Source of the DNA: Rostrohypoxylon terebratum
Lineage: Eukaryota > Ascomycota > Sordariomycetes > Xylariales > Hypoxylaceae
DNA length: 64,000 nucleotides
NCBI GenBank assembly: GCA_022497145.1
Contig: MU385878.1
Coordinates: 124,001-188,000 of the forward strand
Reading direction: 5' to 3'
The translations under genes were made by a program, and so were the position numbers. This document shows positions 24,465 to 35,330 of this stretch, piece by piece. The stretch's first letter is position 1; every line of letters starts with the position of its first letter. The notes beneath the pieces are model-generated. The model did no database searches, was not told the origin of the DNA, and saw nothing but the letters and a program-made list of their open reading frames with translations.

Positions 24465-26067
24465 TTACACAATCTCTGGTGTATTTCCCAGTCCAGACTT
24501 CGGCCGCACGGGGTTGTATTCGATATCGATCCTCGTGTTCTTCACGATAACTAATCTCTGGCTTGATGTTTCGTCGGATTTGCTGTTATTACCTGTCCAC
24601 GGACAATAGCCCGCCTCACAAGTTGTGACTAGCGTATTACCGCGAGATGATGGCCCCATGTTCTGCATCCGAATCGGCTTGGAAGGCGGGGTTGGAGGAA
24701 GGACAGCAGGGGGAGGGGTAGCGGGAGGGAATTGTCTGTAGTTGCAGCGGCTTATGGAGGGACTGGCCTCCGGCTGATGGTCATGGCGATTGTTGAAGTA
24801 TGTAAGTTTCATGCGCCGCGAAGTTTCAGTTCCAAGGGTGAGTCTTCGGAGTAGCGGCTGTAGGGGAGGGAGGGAACCCGCAATAACGCCGATGCCGCAT
24901 TCGACGACAGACCACATCACCAGGCTCCCACCCTTTTCTATAGTTCTGTTAACTACAAAGAACGATCTCAGATATATATAAAGGGTTAATGAGGATCTAC
25001 TCACGAAGACCATTGTCAGGGTGGACGTAGATGTGCTTGTAAACGTGTATGTAAGGCAATCGAATACATGTAGAAACGCTAGCCCTGTATAGTAGTATAG
25101 GTTAATCGTCGAGCTAGTCTTATTTTGTAGAGGGTAATAACTCTCGGAAAGGGGTTAGGGGAAGAGAGAATGGAACGTACAAAGAACCAAGGGCTAGGAC
25201 GAAAATAAGCCAGACCTTGACTTTAAGCTTCATATTCAGATTCCACAGCATAATCGCTGGTAGGATCGCGCATAGCCAGTCGGTCAAAATGGAGCTGACT
25301 GCGACGACAATCGACATCACGCCAAACTCAGTGGCTCCATTGCAAGCCGCATAGTCCAAGTCCCAATTTGCCGCGATTGGTTTGCATGCCCCCATCACAG
25401 ATGTAAATCCAAATATCCCAGTGAAGGTACTGAGGAATATGATGCCCCATACAGGCACGACGAAGCGCTTCTGTCTCGTAATACGAAGGAGTGCAGTACA
25501 GACGCTAGCCTTGATGAATGGGACGCAAAACTACACGGTGCAGAATTAGCTACCTACCTACTTGGTGATTATTCCGTCGTAGAGAATTGAGCTAACGTAC
25601 CATATAAAAACATTGGAATAAGAAAAAATCTAAACACGGGAATATAAGTCTACAATACTTCTTCTGTTAAGATTATATCTGGTAATGAGAACATACATTT
25701 CAATGCGTTCTCGTACGCAAGCCGCGAAGGGTCGTATCTCATGATGATATCGTCGTTGGCGCCGAGGCCTGAAAGACAGGCAATGTGCGTGAGGATGCAG
25801 CATGTAATGAATAGAGCCTATAAGAGAGCAAATTCTACATATTAGCTACTATCCCTGAAGTCAACACAGCTACTCCAATGAAAAAAAAAAACAAGGACTC
25901 ACAAATGCTATCACCATGAAGTAATCATCTTTACCAATTGCGCCGTTCCTGAGTCTTACCCAGAGGCGCAAGGCGACGACTATCGTGGCCGTGGCACCGA
26001 GAACTACAGCAACTACCTCAATATGAACTCCAAGCCCTTGCGGCATTGAGATGCCAGAGTTTCCCAT
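24465..26067 (-). CDS. Fungal rhodopsin-domain integral membrane protein (first of a pair)
   Basis: Predicted 405-residue seven-helix plasma-membrane-type protein of the fungal 'rhodopsin domain' family (often called PTH11/SAT20-like). Exons: 26067-25903, 25817-25697, 25629-25601, 25530-25181, 25084-25005, 24937-24465; the frame closes exactly and exon 3 is only 29 bases. Seen: helix 1 VVAVVLGATATIVVALRLWVR followed by the basic/acidic turn RNGAIGKDDYFMVIAF, conserved in the family; ACKPIAANWDLDYAAC between helices 4 and 5; then ILTDWLCAILPAIMLWNL, and the last helix around WSVVECGIGVIAGSLPPLQPLL. The C-terminal 130 residues are a cytoplasmic, Pro/Ser/Thr-rich disordered tail. No CFEM domain is present. 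No retinal-binding lysine should be assumed; the family is not known to bind retinal. The role is unknown, possibly a receptor. An upstream in-frame ATG lies at 26103. Confidence 0.87.
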
Positions 26068-27353
26068 AGTGCAGTGTTTCCTCCTGGGTGTCGGGCATAA
26101 CATACAAAAGCCTGTTCAGCCTGTGCGCCCGGAAGGAGAATCCAACATGATATATACCTACGAACCAACATCCAAAAGTCCCGCAAGTTCAACGAACGCC
26201 CAAGCATGGACCTACCAGGTATACTCTATCTGGATCGATATTGCCATCCCTTTCATAACGTGGTAACCAAAGATATCCATGAAAAATTCCTGACTATACC
26301 GGGCCTCGTAGTATACCTCGGAGTAGGATCGCAGTAACCTTAGAAGCTAATGGATTCGACATGTCAGAAGAGGGAAAATATGACATATCCCCAAATATTA
26401 ACGATGGGGCCTTAAAGAACTTTGAAGGCACTTCATCTGATATACTAGAGTAGCCTTTAAACCCGCATGTTGGTTTTTGACGTGACACGGGTCTCCATCA
26501 AAGCTGGTTCTGCCGGTGGTAGCGAAGAGGTGCTGCAGGTAGCGGCCGATACAAGATTGTTGGTTCATCTCAACGGTTTGATCGTGCAGGTGTCGTACCG
26601 CAGCCATGGTATCAGGATTCCGTTTGTCTATAGTGGTTATAACTTGTAAGACTTTTCTTTATGTTTGATTCCAGTACGGTGGATGTAGGCAAGGTCTAGG
26701 CTTGTATATACCGACACCTAATACGGCGCGGAGGCCTTCCGGAGGCCCGCTATCTAGCCCTAGGGCATCAGCAATTATTTTATAGTTGACGTCAATGCGC
26801 TAATGTAAGGGAATAAGTGATGTGCATTACACAGTTACATAATAGGACGTGTCTATAATTGCCGATTATGAAACAAAAATACGGAATCCATCCTGTTGGT
26901 GGATGTGTTTGCGTCCGATAGAGTGGTAACTACTTAACGGGTATGAGTTCCTCTATCCCGCAGCCCTAGCATGCTAAGAGCTATGCCTATAGGACCCAGA
27001 CTCCCAGAGAACGGTTGGCCTGTAAATTGGTTAGCACCGCTCTTGAAATGTTTTCTGGGTCACCGAGCATCGGCGGGGCCATCAAGCTCGTGAACTTAGA
27101 CGTCGGTATGGCATTTCATCATAGCATTGCCACATTTTAATAGAATTCGGTTTCAGTAAGTCCTTGTACAAGGACACCTCGAGTATCTTAGATGTTAGTA
27201 GCAATGGGTTCACTGTTGTGAAATTGAAGCAAGCATCAATTGAAAATTTAGAGGATATTGACGTAGGATAAACCCGAGCTTTTGACATGTAACATTGCCA
27301 AAAAAAAAAAAAAACAGTCTTCGGAAACGGGAAACCCATATATTATTTAGCAA
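26068..27353. other. Intergenic between the two rhodopsin-domain genes
   Basis: This 1.3 kb space holds the upstream region of the first rhodopsin-domain gene and the 3' side of the second. An A-run of 15 is at about 27300-27314. No credible gene was seen; ORFs near 26294-26649 and 27082-27339 have no motif. Confidence 0.6.
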
Positions 27354-28524
27354 TTATACCACATAAATCTGCTCTTCCGTGTCCCGGCAAGATGTCCCGC
27401 CTTCACGCTTACTCATTGGGTGCATCTCATTAGCGACGCCGAGTGAACGATAGGGACCGACAGCTTCACTCGTGACATGACTATTGGATGTTCGAGGGTT
27501 ACTCCATATGTCCGGTATATGTTTCAATAATGGTCTCAAAGCTGCCGCGGACGCCGCGAAGGTGGCTAGTCCTAATTCGATATCAGCCCAGAGGAGGAGA
27601 TCATGATGCAAAGCCTGAGCTTCTTCGCCTTTGGCTGTTGATAACCTGACAATGATGACTAATTTGACGATCGTGGCGGAACTCGCGCTGTAATTGGACG
27701 AATTGTCAATTGATTAACTGGTTAACGTGGAAAGGGGCAAAGGGGGTAAGGGGTAAAGGGAGATTAAAAGGAAGATTGACACGCACAAGGCCCCTAACCC
27801 TAGCAACAGCATCACTGATATCTTCAATCTTGTGTTCATGCGAACTTTTTTGAGGATATATATCGGCAATAGAGCGTAGAAGTAGTCGATGAAGATGTTG
27901 GTGATAGTGCGGAAATAACCGACTTGCGTACATGTCTTGCTGCCAGCCCAGTTACTGGAACCGCTCTGGGCGCAAGGCCAAGAGGCAAATATCGTCATTA
28001 CTATCGTCCATATAGTCACAATGACCATAGATCCTATCAACACCCAACGTAGTTGTTTAGTCGATGCTAAACGGTAAAGGACCAATGCCACAGCTAGTTT
28101 CACTAGACCAGCACTGATATATAGCGTCAACTGATTGACGAATAAGAACTAGAAGTAAATTGGCGCATTATGAGTTACTCATTTGTTTATAGTTATATGG
28201 GCTAGAGGAGTGCTTACCTGCGTCGCCTTAGTTTTATCGTAGTAGGGCTGTTGGTCTGTAGCAGCATAGCCGTATCGCATAGAGGTGAACCCCATAGCGC
28301 AGGATATGATGAATCCAATCTAATAGCCGCATAGATGTCAGCTCTGTATCCTCGCATAGTTATCGAAAAGACGGTCTCACATATGTGATAATGAGCACGA
28401 CGTCGTCCAATCCAAAACCGCGTGTCAGCATCTTCGTTCGGACATAGAGGCGAGCAGCTATGGCGATGCTATCAACTATCAGAAAGACCGCCATAGCTGC
28501 CACGAGGTCTTCTCGTTGGCCCAT
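27354..28524 (-). CDS. Fungal rhodopsin-domain integral membrane protein (second of a pair)
   Basis: Predicted 313-residue seven-helix membrane protein of the same family as its downstream neighbour. Exons: 28524-28381, 28319-28218, 28148-27787, 27687-27354; the frame closes exactly. Seen: helix 1 AAMAVFLIVDSIAIAARLYVR and the following turn TRGFGLDDVVLIIT; FLFVNQLTLYISAGLVKLAVALVLYRL (helix 3, family-typical); WPCAQSGSSNWAGSKTC loop; NIFIDYFYALLPIYILKKV; and ADIELGLATFAASAAALRPLL as the last helix, then a short disordered tail. It lacks the 130-residue tail of the first gene and has little primary-sequence identity to it outside family positions, so the pair is not a recent duplication. The start ATG is only a few residues before helix 1, which is usual, though a further 5' exon cannot be excluded. 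Function unknown. Confidence 0.86.
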
Positions 28525-30791
28525 ATTTTTGGTTCGTCTTTAATGGGCATCAAGCGGCTCCTTCAAGCAGACGAGCTAAGCCTTAAGCACATCGCCGGCG
28601 TGGAACAGCATCGACGTATAAAAACAAGAGTAGAAGGGGGAGACGCGGGGGACGCTCAGTAACTTATCCAAATCCGGCTGGCATTATGATATGACTGAAA
28701 TCTATATGAATGTCGAATGAAACTTGTCGGGAGAGAAGAGACGGACGTGGAGTATTACAGGTCCTACTTAGTCACTGCTATTTTGCGATACATATTCCGG
28801 CGAGCCTCAGCTCTTCCACACTGTAACCATCCAATACGCAACTCGTAAATGAGCATTTCAGCTGCGCTAGTGAATGGTATGGTTTCTACCACGAGACACA
28901 TGACTACCTGGATCTTCAGATGGTCGTGGGTTTGAAAGATGAAAGATGAAATACACTTGTGGAAGAACGCTCGGGCGACATGTCAGCTTGGTAGACCGAG
29001 ACGCCATGTCTGTTACTGAACACACACACGATCGGCGTGGTTTGGTTGTCAGCAGCAGCGAAGGCGGGTATGCAGTGTGCTGATCCGTACTTGGTTAGGG
29101 CGCGCAGGGCTTGCGGGAGCTGAACTCCAGTGCAACGCTATCTCTGGCACACCACATATTCCTGCGAGGCAAGGTGACATCTTAACCTTTGAATTGAGAA
29201 GGTGCCTTTTCCATTAGCAATTGCGATATAATATAAAAAGGCATTCTTGACAGAGATACCGAAGGCGGCTGAGACACGGATGAGGAACAGGCGTTCGCTA
29301 ATGCAGTCACTGCTGGTACGGCGATAAGTATCTATAAGTCGTTGAATAATGTATAGCTTCCATGGATCGGTCACTGCGAGTCTTCTGCACTTCGCTAGGC
29401 TCAGACATGCTATAGGCGGGACAAGTTTTGATAACGACGTTGTGGCGTTGCGTAATGGACTTGTATACCGAAACATGGCGTTGCTTACTGAGATGCGGAT
29501 TATCTGGAGATACTTCAAATACCCCCTACCCCCTACCAGATTCACCATATTCGGGTCACTAATAGTTTCCTCCGTATCCCCATGCACCAGTAAGCGAATC
29601 GGTAGCATTGGTGGTTGGGTGACGAGGCAAACCTGTCATAGTTTCGTACTGCTGGGACGATGGGACGAAAGAATAGAAAAATACACGTATGATAGACTCA
29701 CCTTTACTTGTCAGCCCGTCGAGGAGATTCTTGGGAAGAAGTTGATGAAGTTGATGAATAGATGAAGAGATGAAGAGGGGTAAAAAGAAGCATTCGATTG
29801 CATGCATGGAAGGCTTCGAAATGCCACCCTCCTTTAGAAAAGTCACCCCCCTCCATGTCTTACATGGACGGGATAATAGTAGCCCGCCTGCCCGCTCGTT
29901 GGTGGGATAAGAGTAAAAAAGCAGGTGGCTGTTTGCGCAGATTGGGATTGGCGGCGGGAGAACGGAACAAAGAATGATCTGTGATGAGGTGATGAGGTGA
30001 TGAGTGCTGCGTTTGTGAGCTGACGAACCGAGGCACCGGATTTTGAGTAATTCTTCAAAAACCGATGATTGATTCTCTCGTACCTATGAAACATCCAACT
30101 CGGTGATTATAATATCCATACATATCCATACATTAGGTAATACCTAACCACTTCTGGGCCCTGCAAGAGGCAAAGCAAACCGATTCCTGGGCGGAAATAT
30201 GAATGATATAGCCCTTAAGATAGATAGAATAATCAGAAAACATTTCTTGTTGAATCAGAAAATGAGAAAGTTTCATAATTGGATGCTCAGGACAAAATTA
30301 AAACAAACTCGTCGGCTTGACAAGGCGAATTTCGGGACTGATTCCGGTCTTTGTCCATCCTTGTTGCCAAAGAGCTCCGCTGACGCCGATCCGGCACGCT
30401 GGTAAAGTACTTAGTAGGTATCAACTGCAACTGCATGAGCTGCATAACCAATTTCCGGCCGAGATAAGGGGAAAAAACAAACTATAGGTACCAACACGTC
30501 TTACACTTGACACCTTATACTTTTGCACTTTGCACTTCACCTTCCCTTCTCCCTTTTTACATACCAAGGGCTTAGGCAACTTTAAACCTTTCAAGGTTTA
30601 CAACCACGTTCCTTCCCAGCAGTCCGTGACACATGCATCTCGCCCGGTTTAAGGTTCCTTAGGTTCTTGCGGTGGACGTTTAGTACGAGTCCTAATCGAT
30701 TTGCGAGGATCAGATTGGACTGGATATAATTTAAGGAAATAAGTGGAAAGGATCAATGATACCTAATATTACGCAGTAAAAGCGAGCCAAA
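28525..30791. other. Divergent intergenic region, no gene recognised (2.3 kb)
   Basis: Space between the second rhodopsin-domain gene (minus) and GH105 (plus). A 156-codon open frame on the minus strand (29138-29608) has no recognisable domain and I do not call it. Short GATGAGGT repeats near 29985-30003 and GATGAAG-type repeats near 29743-29777 are present. The last 300 bases are CT-rich, as expected of a promoter and leader. Confidence 0.55.
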
Positions 30792-32112
30792 ATGAGGATA
30801 CCGATATTACCAAGCTTCTCAGAGACAGCTGTCATTTCAACTCTGTTCGCCAATATAGCAACGGCTCAGTTAAAGTACTCGACATGGATGGCATCGAGCA
30901 TCATGTCGCGCAGCCAGGGCATCATGACCGGCCAAGGCGGTTCCTCGGAGCTGCTACAAGCGGGTATCACGCAGCGCGCGCTCACCGCCCTCGCCATGCA
31001 GTACCCGGACCATAACGTGAGCTCCGCCGCCCAAGCCTACGTGCACCGGAGCGCCGCGTCCGTCGTCCCCTTCACGCTGAACGCGAGCTACGACGCGCTC
31101 TCGTACCCGCTCGACCGGCTGTCCACCGGCAACGCGCTGCTCGCTCTCTATACTCCTAGCGACGCCAGCACCGCCACCTTCCGCCCCGCGGCCGACGCGC
31201 TACGGCAGAGCATCGACCTGAACCGCCGCAACCCCGAGGGCGGGCTATGGTATTTCACGTACCCGCAGTGGAGCTACCTCGACGGCATGTACTCCCTCGC
31301 GCCTTTCTACACGCTGTACTCCGTCGCCGCCGCCGCCGCCGCCTCCTCAAGCAACGACACCAGCGGTAGCGGTGGAGACGTGAACGTGACCGCCGCGCTG
31401 GACGATATGGATTTTCAGCTCGACCTGCTGTGGACGCACACCCGGAACGCGACGACGGGGTTGCTAGCCCACGGCTACGACGCCTCCAAGACGGCGGTAT
31501 GGGCGGACCCGCAGACAGGCGCGAGCCCGCACGTCTGGGGCCGGAGTCTGGGATGGTACGTCATAGGGCTCGTCGAGACGCTCGACGCCCTGCCTCAGTC
31601 CGCGTGCACAGTGCGCGACAAGATCCTCGACAGGTACCGGTCGCTAGCCGGCGCCATCGTAGAAGCCGTGGACCCGGTCACGGGGGGCTGGTGGCAGGTT
31701 CTGGACCAGCCGGGAAAGACGGGGAATTACATCGAGTCGAGCGGCAGCGCCATGTTCTCCTACGCCTTGCTGAAGGGCGCGCGATTGGGGTATCTCGGGG
31801 GAGCAAATGAGACGTTGGCGGCTAAGGCGACCCATGTTGGTGTTCGGGGCCACGCGTACCTGACCCAGACGTTCTTGGTCAATGAGGCAAACGGCACGTT
31901 AGGATACAACGGGACTGTTGCCGTGTGCAGCTTGAATTCGACGGCCAGTTACGATGTAAGTGATATATTTAGTGTGTTTGGCTTTTTGTTTGTTAGGAGA
32001 AGCTAATTTTCGGTTGCAGTATTACGTCGGACAACCCATCAACTACAACAGTGTGCTCGGATCCGCTGCTTACGTACTCGCGTCCCTCGAAGTTGAGCAA
32101 CTGCAGATCTAA
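30792..32112 (+). CDS. Secreted GH105 unsaturated rhamnogalacturonyl hydrolase
   Basis: Predicted 418-residue secreted glycoside hydrolase of family 105 (YteR-like), which removes the unsaturated uronic acid from rhamnogalacturonan fragments left by pectin lyases. Exons: 30792-31955 and 32020-32112 (intron donor GTAAGT, acceptor TTGCAG). Seen: an N-terminal signal-peptide-like segment ending near residue 25 (ANIATAQ), YSTWMASSIMSRSQGIM, a YLDGMYSLAPFY motif whose Asp164 is by family analogy the catalytic acid, VWGRSLGWYVIGLVETLDALP (about 248-268), and GGWWQVLDQPGKTGNYIESSGSAMFSY. Alanine runs and several N-X-S/T sites (for example NVT, NAT, NET, NGT) fit secretion. The exon is strongly GC-rich compared with flanking DNA. 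The ATG context CCAAAATG is good. No other pectin gene is adjacent. Confidence 0.92.
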
Positions 32113-34176
32113 CGAGTGACGAGTCAACGCTTTTATGTACATACCCAAAATTGCGCAGTATTTACTAATTTATAATAAATTAAGCCCGTCAGGATCTTAC
32201 CGTGCTGCGTTGAGTTCTTGGTGTTATAGACCGAGGCGTGGCGTTCTCATTACCCCGGCCCATACCGATGGCCCGGAGTAAGAGAGGATTGCTTCAAGAT
32301 GAGTTCACATTCTGGTAGCAATGAACACACGTGGACCAGCTTGCATAGGTCCATACATTAACTCGCCGTTCTAAGACTCATAATGCATGGTACTCTGGCA
32401 GGTATTGATCTAGTGATGGAAAATTCGAAATCTAAAGATTACAGAATGGCCTTACATTTTGGTGTAGTCATCTCAATCTAATCTCGAATAGCAATATTTA
32501 TTTATTCCCTACCTAATATTCAGCAATCAAGAAGCACCTGAGCAAGCTGTAAGGCCTCTCTCGGCGATCTGCAAAATGATCATCCTCGAACTTCGCCAGG
32601 ACCAGGAAATTGTTTCTTTTGCTAGGTAGCTTAAACAATGGATCTTGGATAAATGGACCGGACTCCTCATGCATGCTTATTAGCACGTGGCTTGAGAAGT
32701 CGGGGCGAAACCAGGATACGGAATCATAAGAAGATCGCCCGATTCATAGGAAGCTGAATAAGCTCATAATCCGCGCAAGCCGCAGGCTATATCTTCTGTG
32801 ACAGGCATACGGCACCAAGAAGCGGCCTCGTCCGTCTCGTTATCTCGCTGCCTTCGTGGAACCGGTCATGCAGGCTCTCGCTACGAAGAACTCGTTTTCA
32901 TCAATTATATATTAGAGCAATCGAGTTCATAGCCCGAATTGGAGCATTTTGGGTCGTCGAGATGAACTTATATGAAGTTTGTGCCATCGGATATTGTCCT
33001 GTAAAGAGGCTGAATGGCCTCGTCGGTTTTTGTGGGGCGGTGTCATCATTGACTTGGGCAGCAATCACCAATCAGAAGAGAAAATTCCGTACCAGGCACT
33101 TCCAATACTGTTTTTTTTCTTAATGCGAGCCTCGGTTTCGCTGAAATGTTGTCACACCTCTCGCCTATGGCAATATACGTATCATAGTATCCCGCAGCCT
33201 AGAACGCGTGAGAGTCGGGGGACGATGCCGTCGCTGCGCCCAAACTTGTGATTCCGGTCGTATTCAGCAGTTCTTGGCCAGAATATACTATTCGGAAGAG
33301 CCTTGAAGAGGAAGGTGGCTTTTCTCGTGAAAAGGTTCGTTGACGAAGGATTCGAGATCAGGATAGCGTCTTCTTTCGGCCCTTCGCGACAGCAGGCAGA
33401 GTCGCTCGTGTTGTGATGGGCTAAAGGATAGTATATCATGCTATCAACACCTCGTACTAGGCTATTGCCTTATGCCTGTTGGCCTGAGAAATAAAGATCC
33501 AGGTATAGTCGTACAGTTGAGAGATCACAATGTAAGTCGAAAAATTTAAAAGAGATCCTAACAAGGAAGCTTGGGATTTCTTTCGAGTTTTGGAAGGGCC
33601 GTCCACATGCTTGATAACACTCTTGTAAGATGAAACATGGGTAGAGACCGCGGCCTAGGCTTAATATCAAGGAAGGTTATTCTGAAAATAGCACCAGGCC
33701 TTCACATAGAGTGAGAGCCCGAGCCACACTTTAATATAACCGTACCGCGAAAATTAGTCCCCGAAGCTGCACCTCGGAAACCGTCGTCTCATTATATGCA
33801 ACCATCAGTGCATTGGGAAGACATGACACGCTCCGGGAGGATGGAATGGACTAGAAAACAATGGTAGCCCACGCGGAGCATGGTTTCTCAAACGGGTGAC
33901 AGTCGTGAGGTCTCCAATCATGCAGATCCAGCACTATTTAAAGATGAGTGAGATCGAAGATCGTGATAGATAAACAACGCGTATATATAATCCGCGGGTG
34001 GCTTCTGTCGCGACCGAGTTCATGTTGTTCATCAGCCCTATCATCCATTAGTTTATTCCTCATCAGAAAATAGCTTATCTTCGAAAATCAGGTGAGCAAC
34101 CACACGCACTATAGCAATATAGGCGAAGCTGTACGGAGCTAATTGGTTGAACAAGACAAGAAACCAAACATCCAAA
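32113..34176. other. Intergenic, no gene recognised (2.1 kb)
   Basis: Space between GH105 and the small secreted protein gene, both on the plus strand. ORFs at 32979-33439 and 33470-33670 lack motifs. The sequence just before 34177 looks like a normal promoter, with a TATATATAA string at about 33983-33991. Confidence 0.6.
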
Positions 34177-34714
34177 ATGAGAATCTTCACCGTCGGGCTC
34201 TTTGCGGCTGTAGCCAGGTAGGCGACCATAAGATCCTTTCAGTCAAATTTGACAGCAAGCCTCATAAGGTTAACAGCAATGTAGTATCACCAATGCTAGC
34301 CCTATGCCGGGCCCGGACGTTACAGAGCCAGAACCTCTTTGGCCTCGCCCAACAAGGACGTCAAGCTTGAGCTCGTTGAGCTCGTTAAGCTCCTCAACTT
34401 CGACATCGTTCATCATCAGCATCACTACACTGCCGGGATTCCCTCCTACTCCTACCAACAGTGTTGGTGCGTGCCCAACGGTGACGCACACAACTCGGCC
34501 AAGCGATTGTTCTCCGATGCTTTGCCCAGTACCTGGTTGCACGGAAGAGAAGGAATTGATTATCCCGTGCGGCTGTGGGGGGGTTAAAACGGCTCTGTTT
34601 GTTGATGGGTGTCAAACTGCTTGTCCTGCGGGATGTATTACCCGGCTTATGACTCTCACCGCAGCTTGCGATACTCAGACTCTAGCTCCGGTGCCAACTC
34701 CGACAGCGGCTTGA
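34177..34714 (+). CDS. Small cysteine-rich secreted protein (candidate effector)
   Basis: Predicted 151-residue secreted protein, found only by splicing: exon 1 34177-34217 encodes MRIFTVGLFAAVA, an intron with donor GTAGGC and acceptor GCTAG follows, and exon 2 34300-34714 continues SPMPGPDVTEPEP. The junction falls inside the signal peptide, and the frame closes. After it come a Ser/Thr/Leu-rich linker (SSLSSLSSLSSSTSTS), possibly O-glycosylated, and a C-terminal domain of about 80 residues with ten cysteines, arranged ACP..DC..LC..GC, PCGCGG, GCQTACPAGC, AAC. An even cysteine number and a 'CPTVT...CGCG...CxxGCPxGC' layout resemble a widespread group of ascomycete small secreted proteins of unknown function. 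No CFEM or LysM pattern fits. Whether it acts on a host, the cell wall or neither cannot be told from sequence. Confidence 0.78.
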
Positions 34715-35330
34715 CGAGAGAAATCGGTCAAATAGGCATAGTGCCTAGATAGTCTGTTGTTTCGTTTGCCAAAAGTTATACACCAATATGTTCATGCTTT
34801 TTTAGTCAAGAGATATCAATAAACAAGCGGGTTTCAATTGCTTTTTTGGCGATGACGAATAATGGATTGTGAGTCAAGTTTATATAACCTTGTAAGTTGA
34901 TAAGTTGAAGATGGGAAGTCCGTAGTTAACCTTAGGAGAGGACCTTTAACCTTTCCAATACCAAGCCACGAAACCATGCGCTAATCGCTCACTAACATGG
35001 CGCTACAACGGATGTGTTCCTAGCGCCGGTATTACTGTGGCGTAGTAACTTCCCAACCAAGCTATCCCGCTGTTCCAGCCTTCCCAGGGCATTGGATGTG
35101 CCAGGATATAACCCACTATTAGCGGTAACGACGCCGCCATTCCCCACACCCACACCTTATCTGGAACTGGCCTCAACTCAATTGTCCTCGTGACCTCGTG
35201 ATCAATGATGTGTACCCCTTAACTGAGACTATATATTTTGTTTCACTTCATATTTCTTGCATATTTATTTCCTAAACTTATTTCTTCTCAGGGTATCTTA
35301 TATTTGAAAACAATTGAAAATTTAGCCAGG
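34715..35330. other. Intergenic upstream of isn1
   Basis: A 616-base space between the secreted-protein stop and the isn1 start. AT-rich toward isn1; no ORF of note. Confidence 0.7.

Noticed and set aside
24465..28524. CFEM-GPCR (Pth11 proper) identity for the rhodopsin-domain pair
   Set aside because: Neither protein has the eight-cysteine CFEM domain at its N-terminus; only the membrane domain matches.
29138..29608. 156-codon minus-strand ORF between the rhodopsin-domain and GH105 genes
   Set aside because: No motif, overlapped by a 138-codon plus-strand ORF, no coding-like codon bias.
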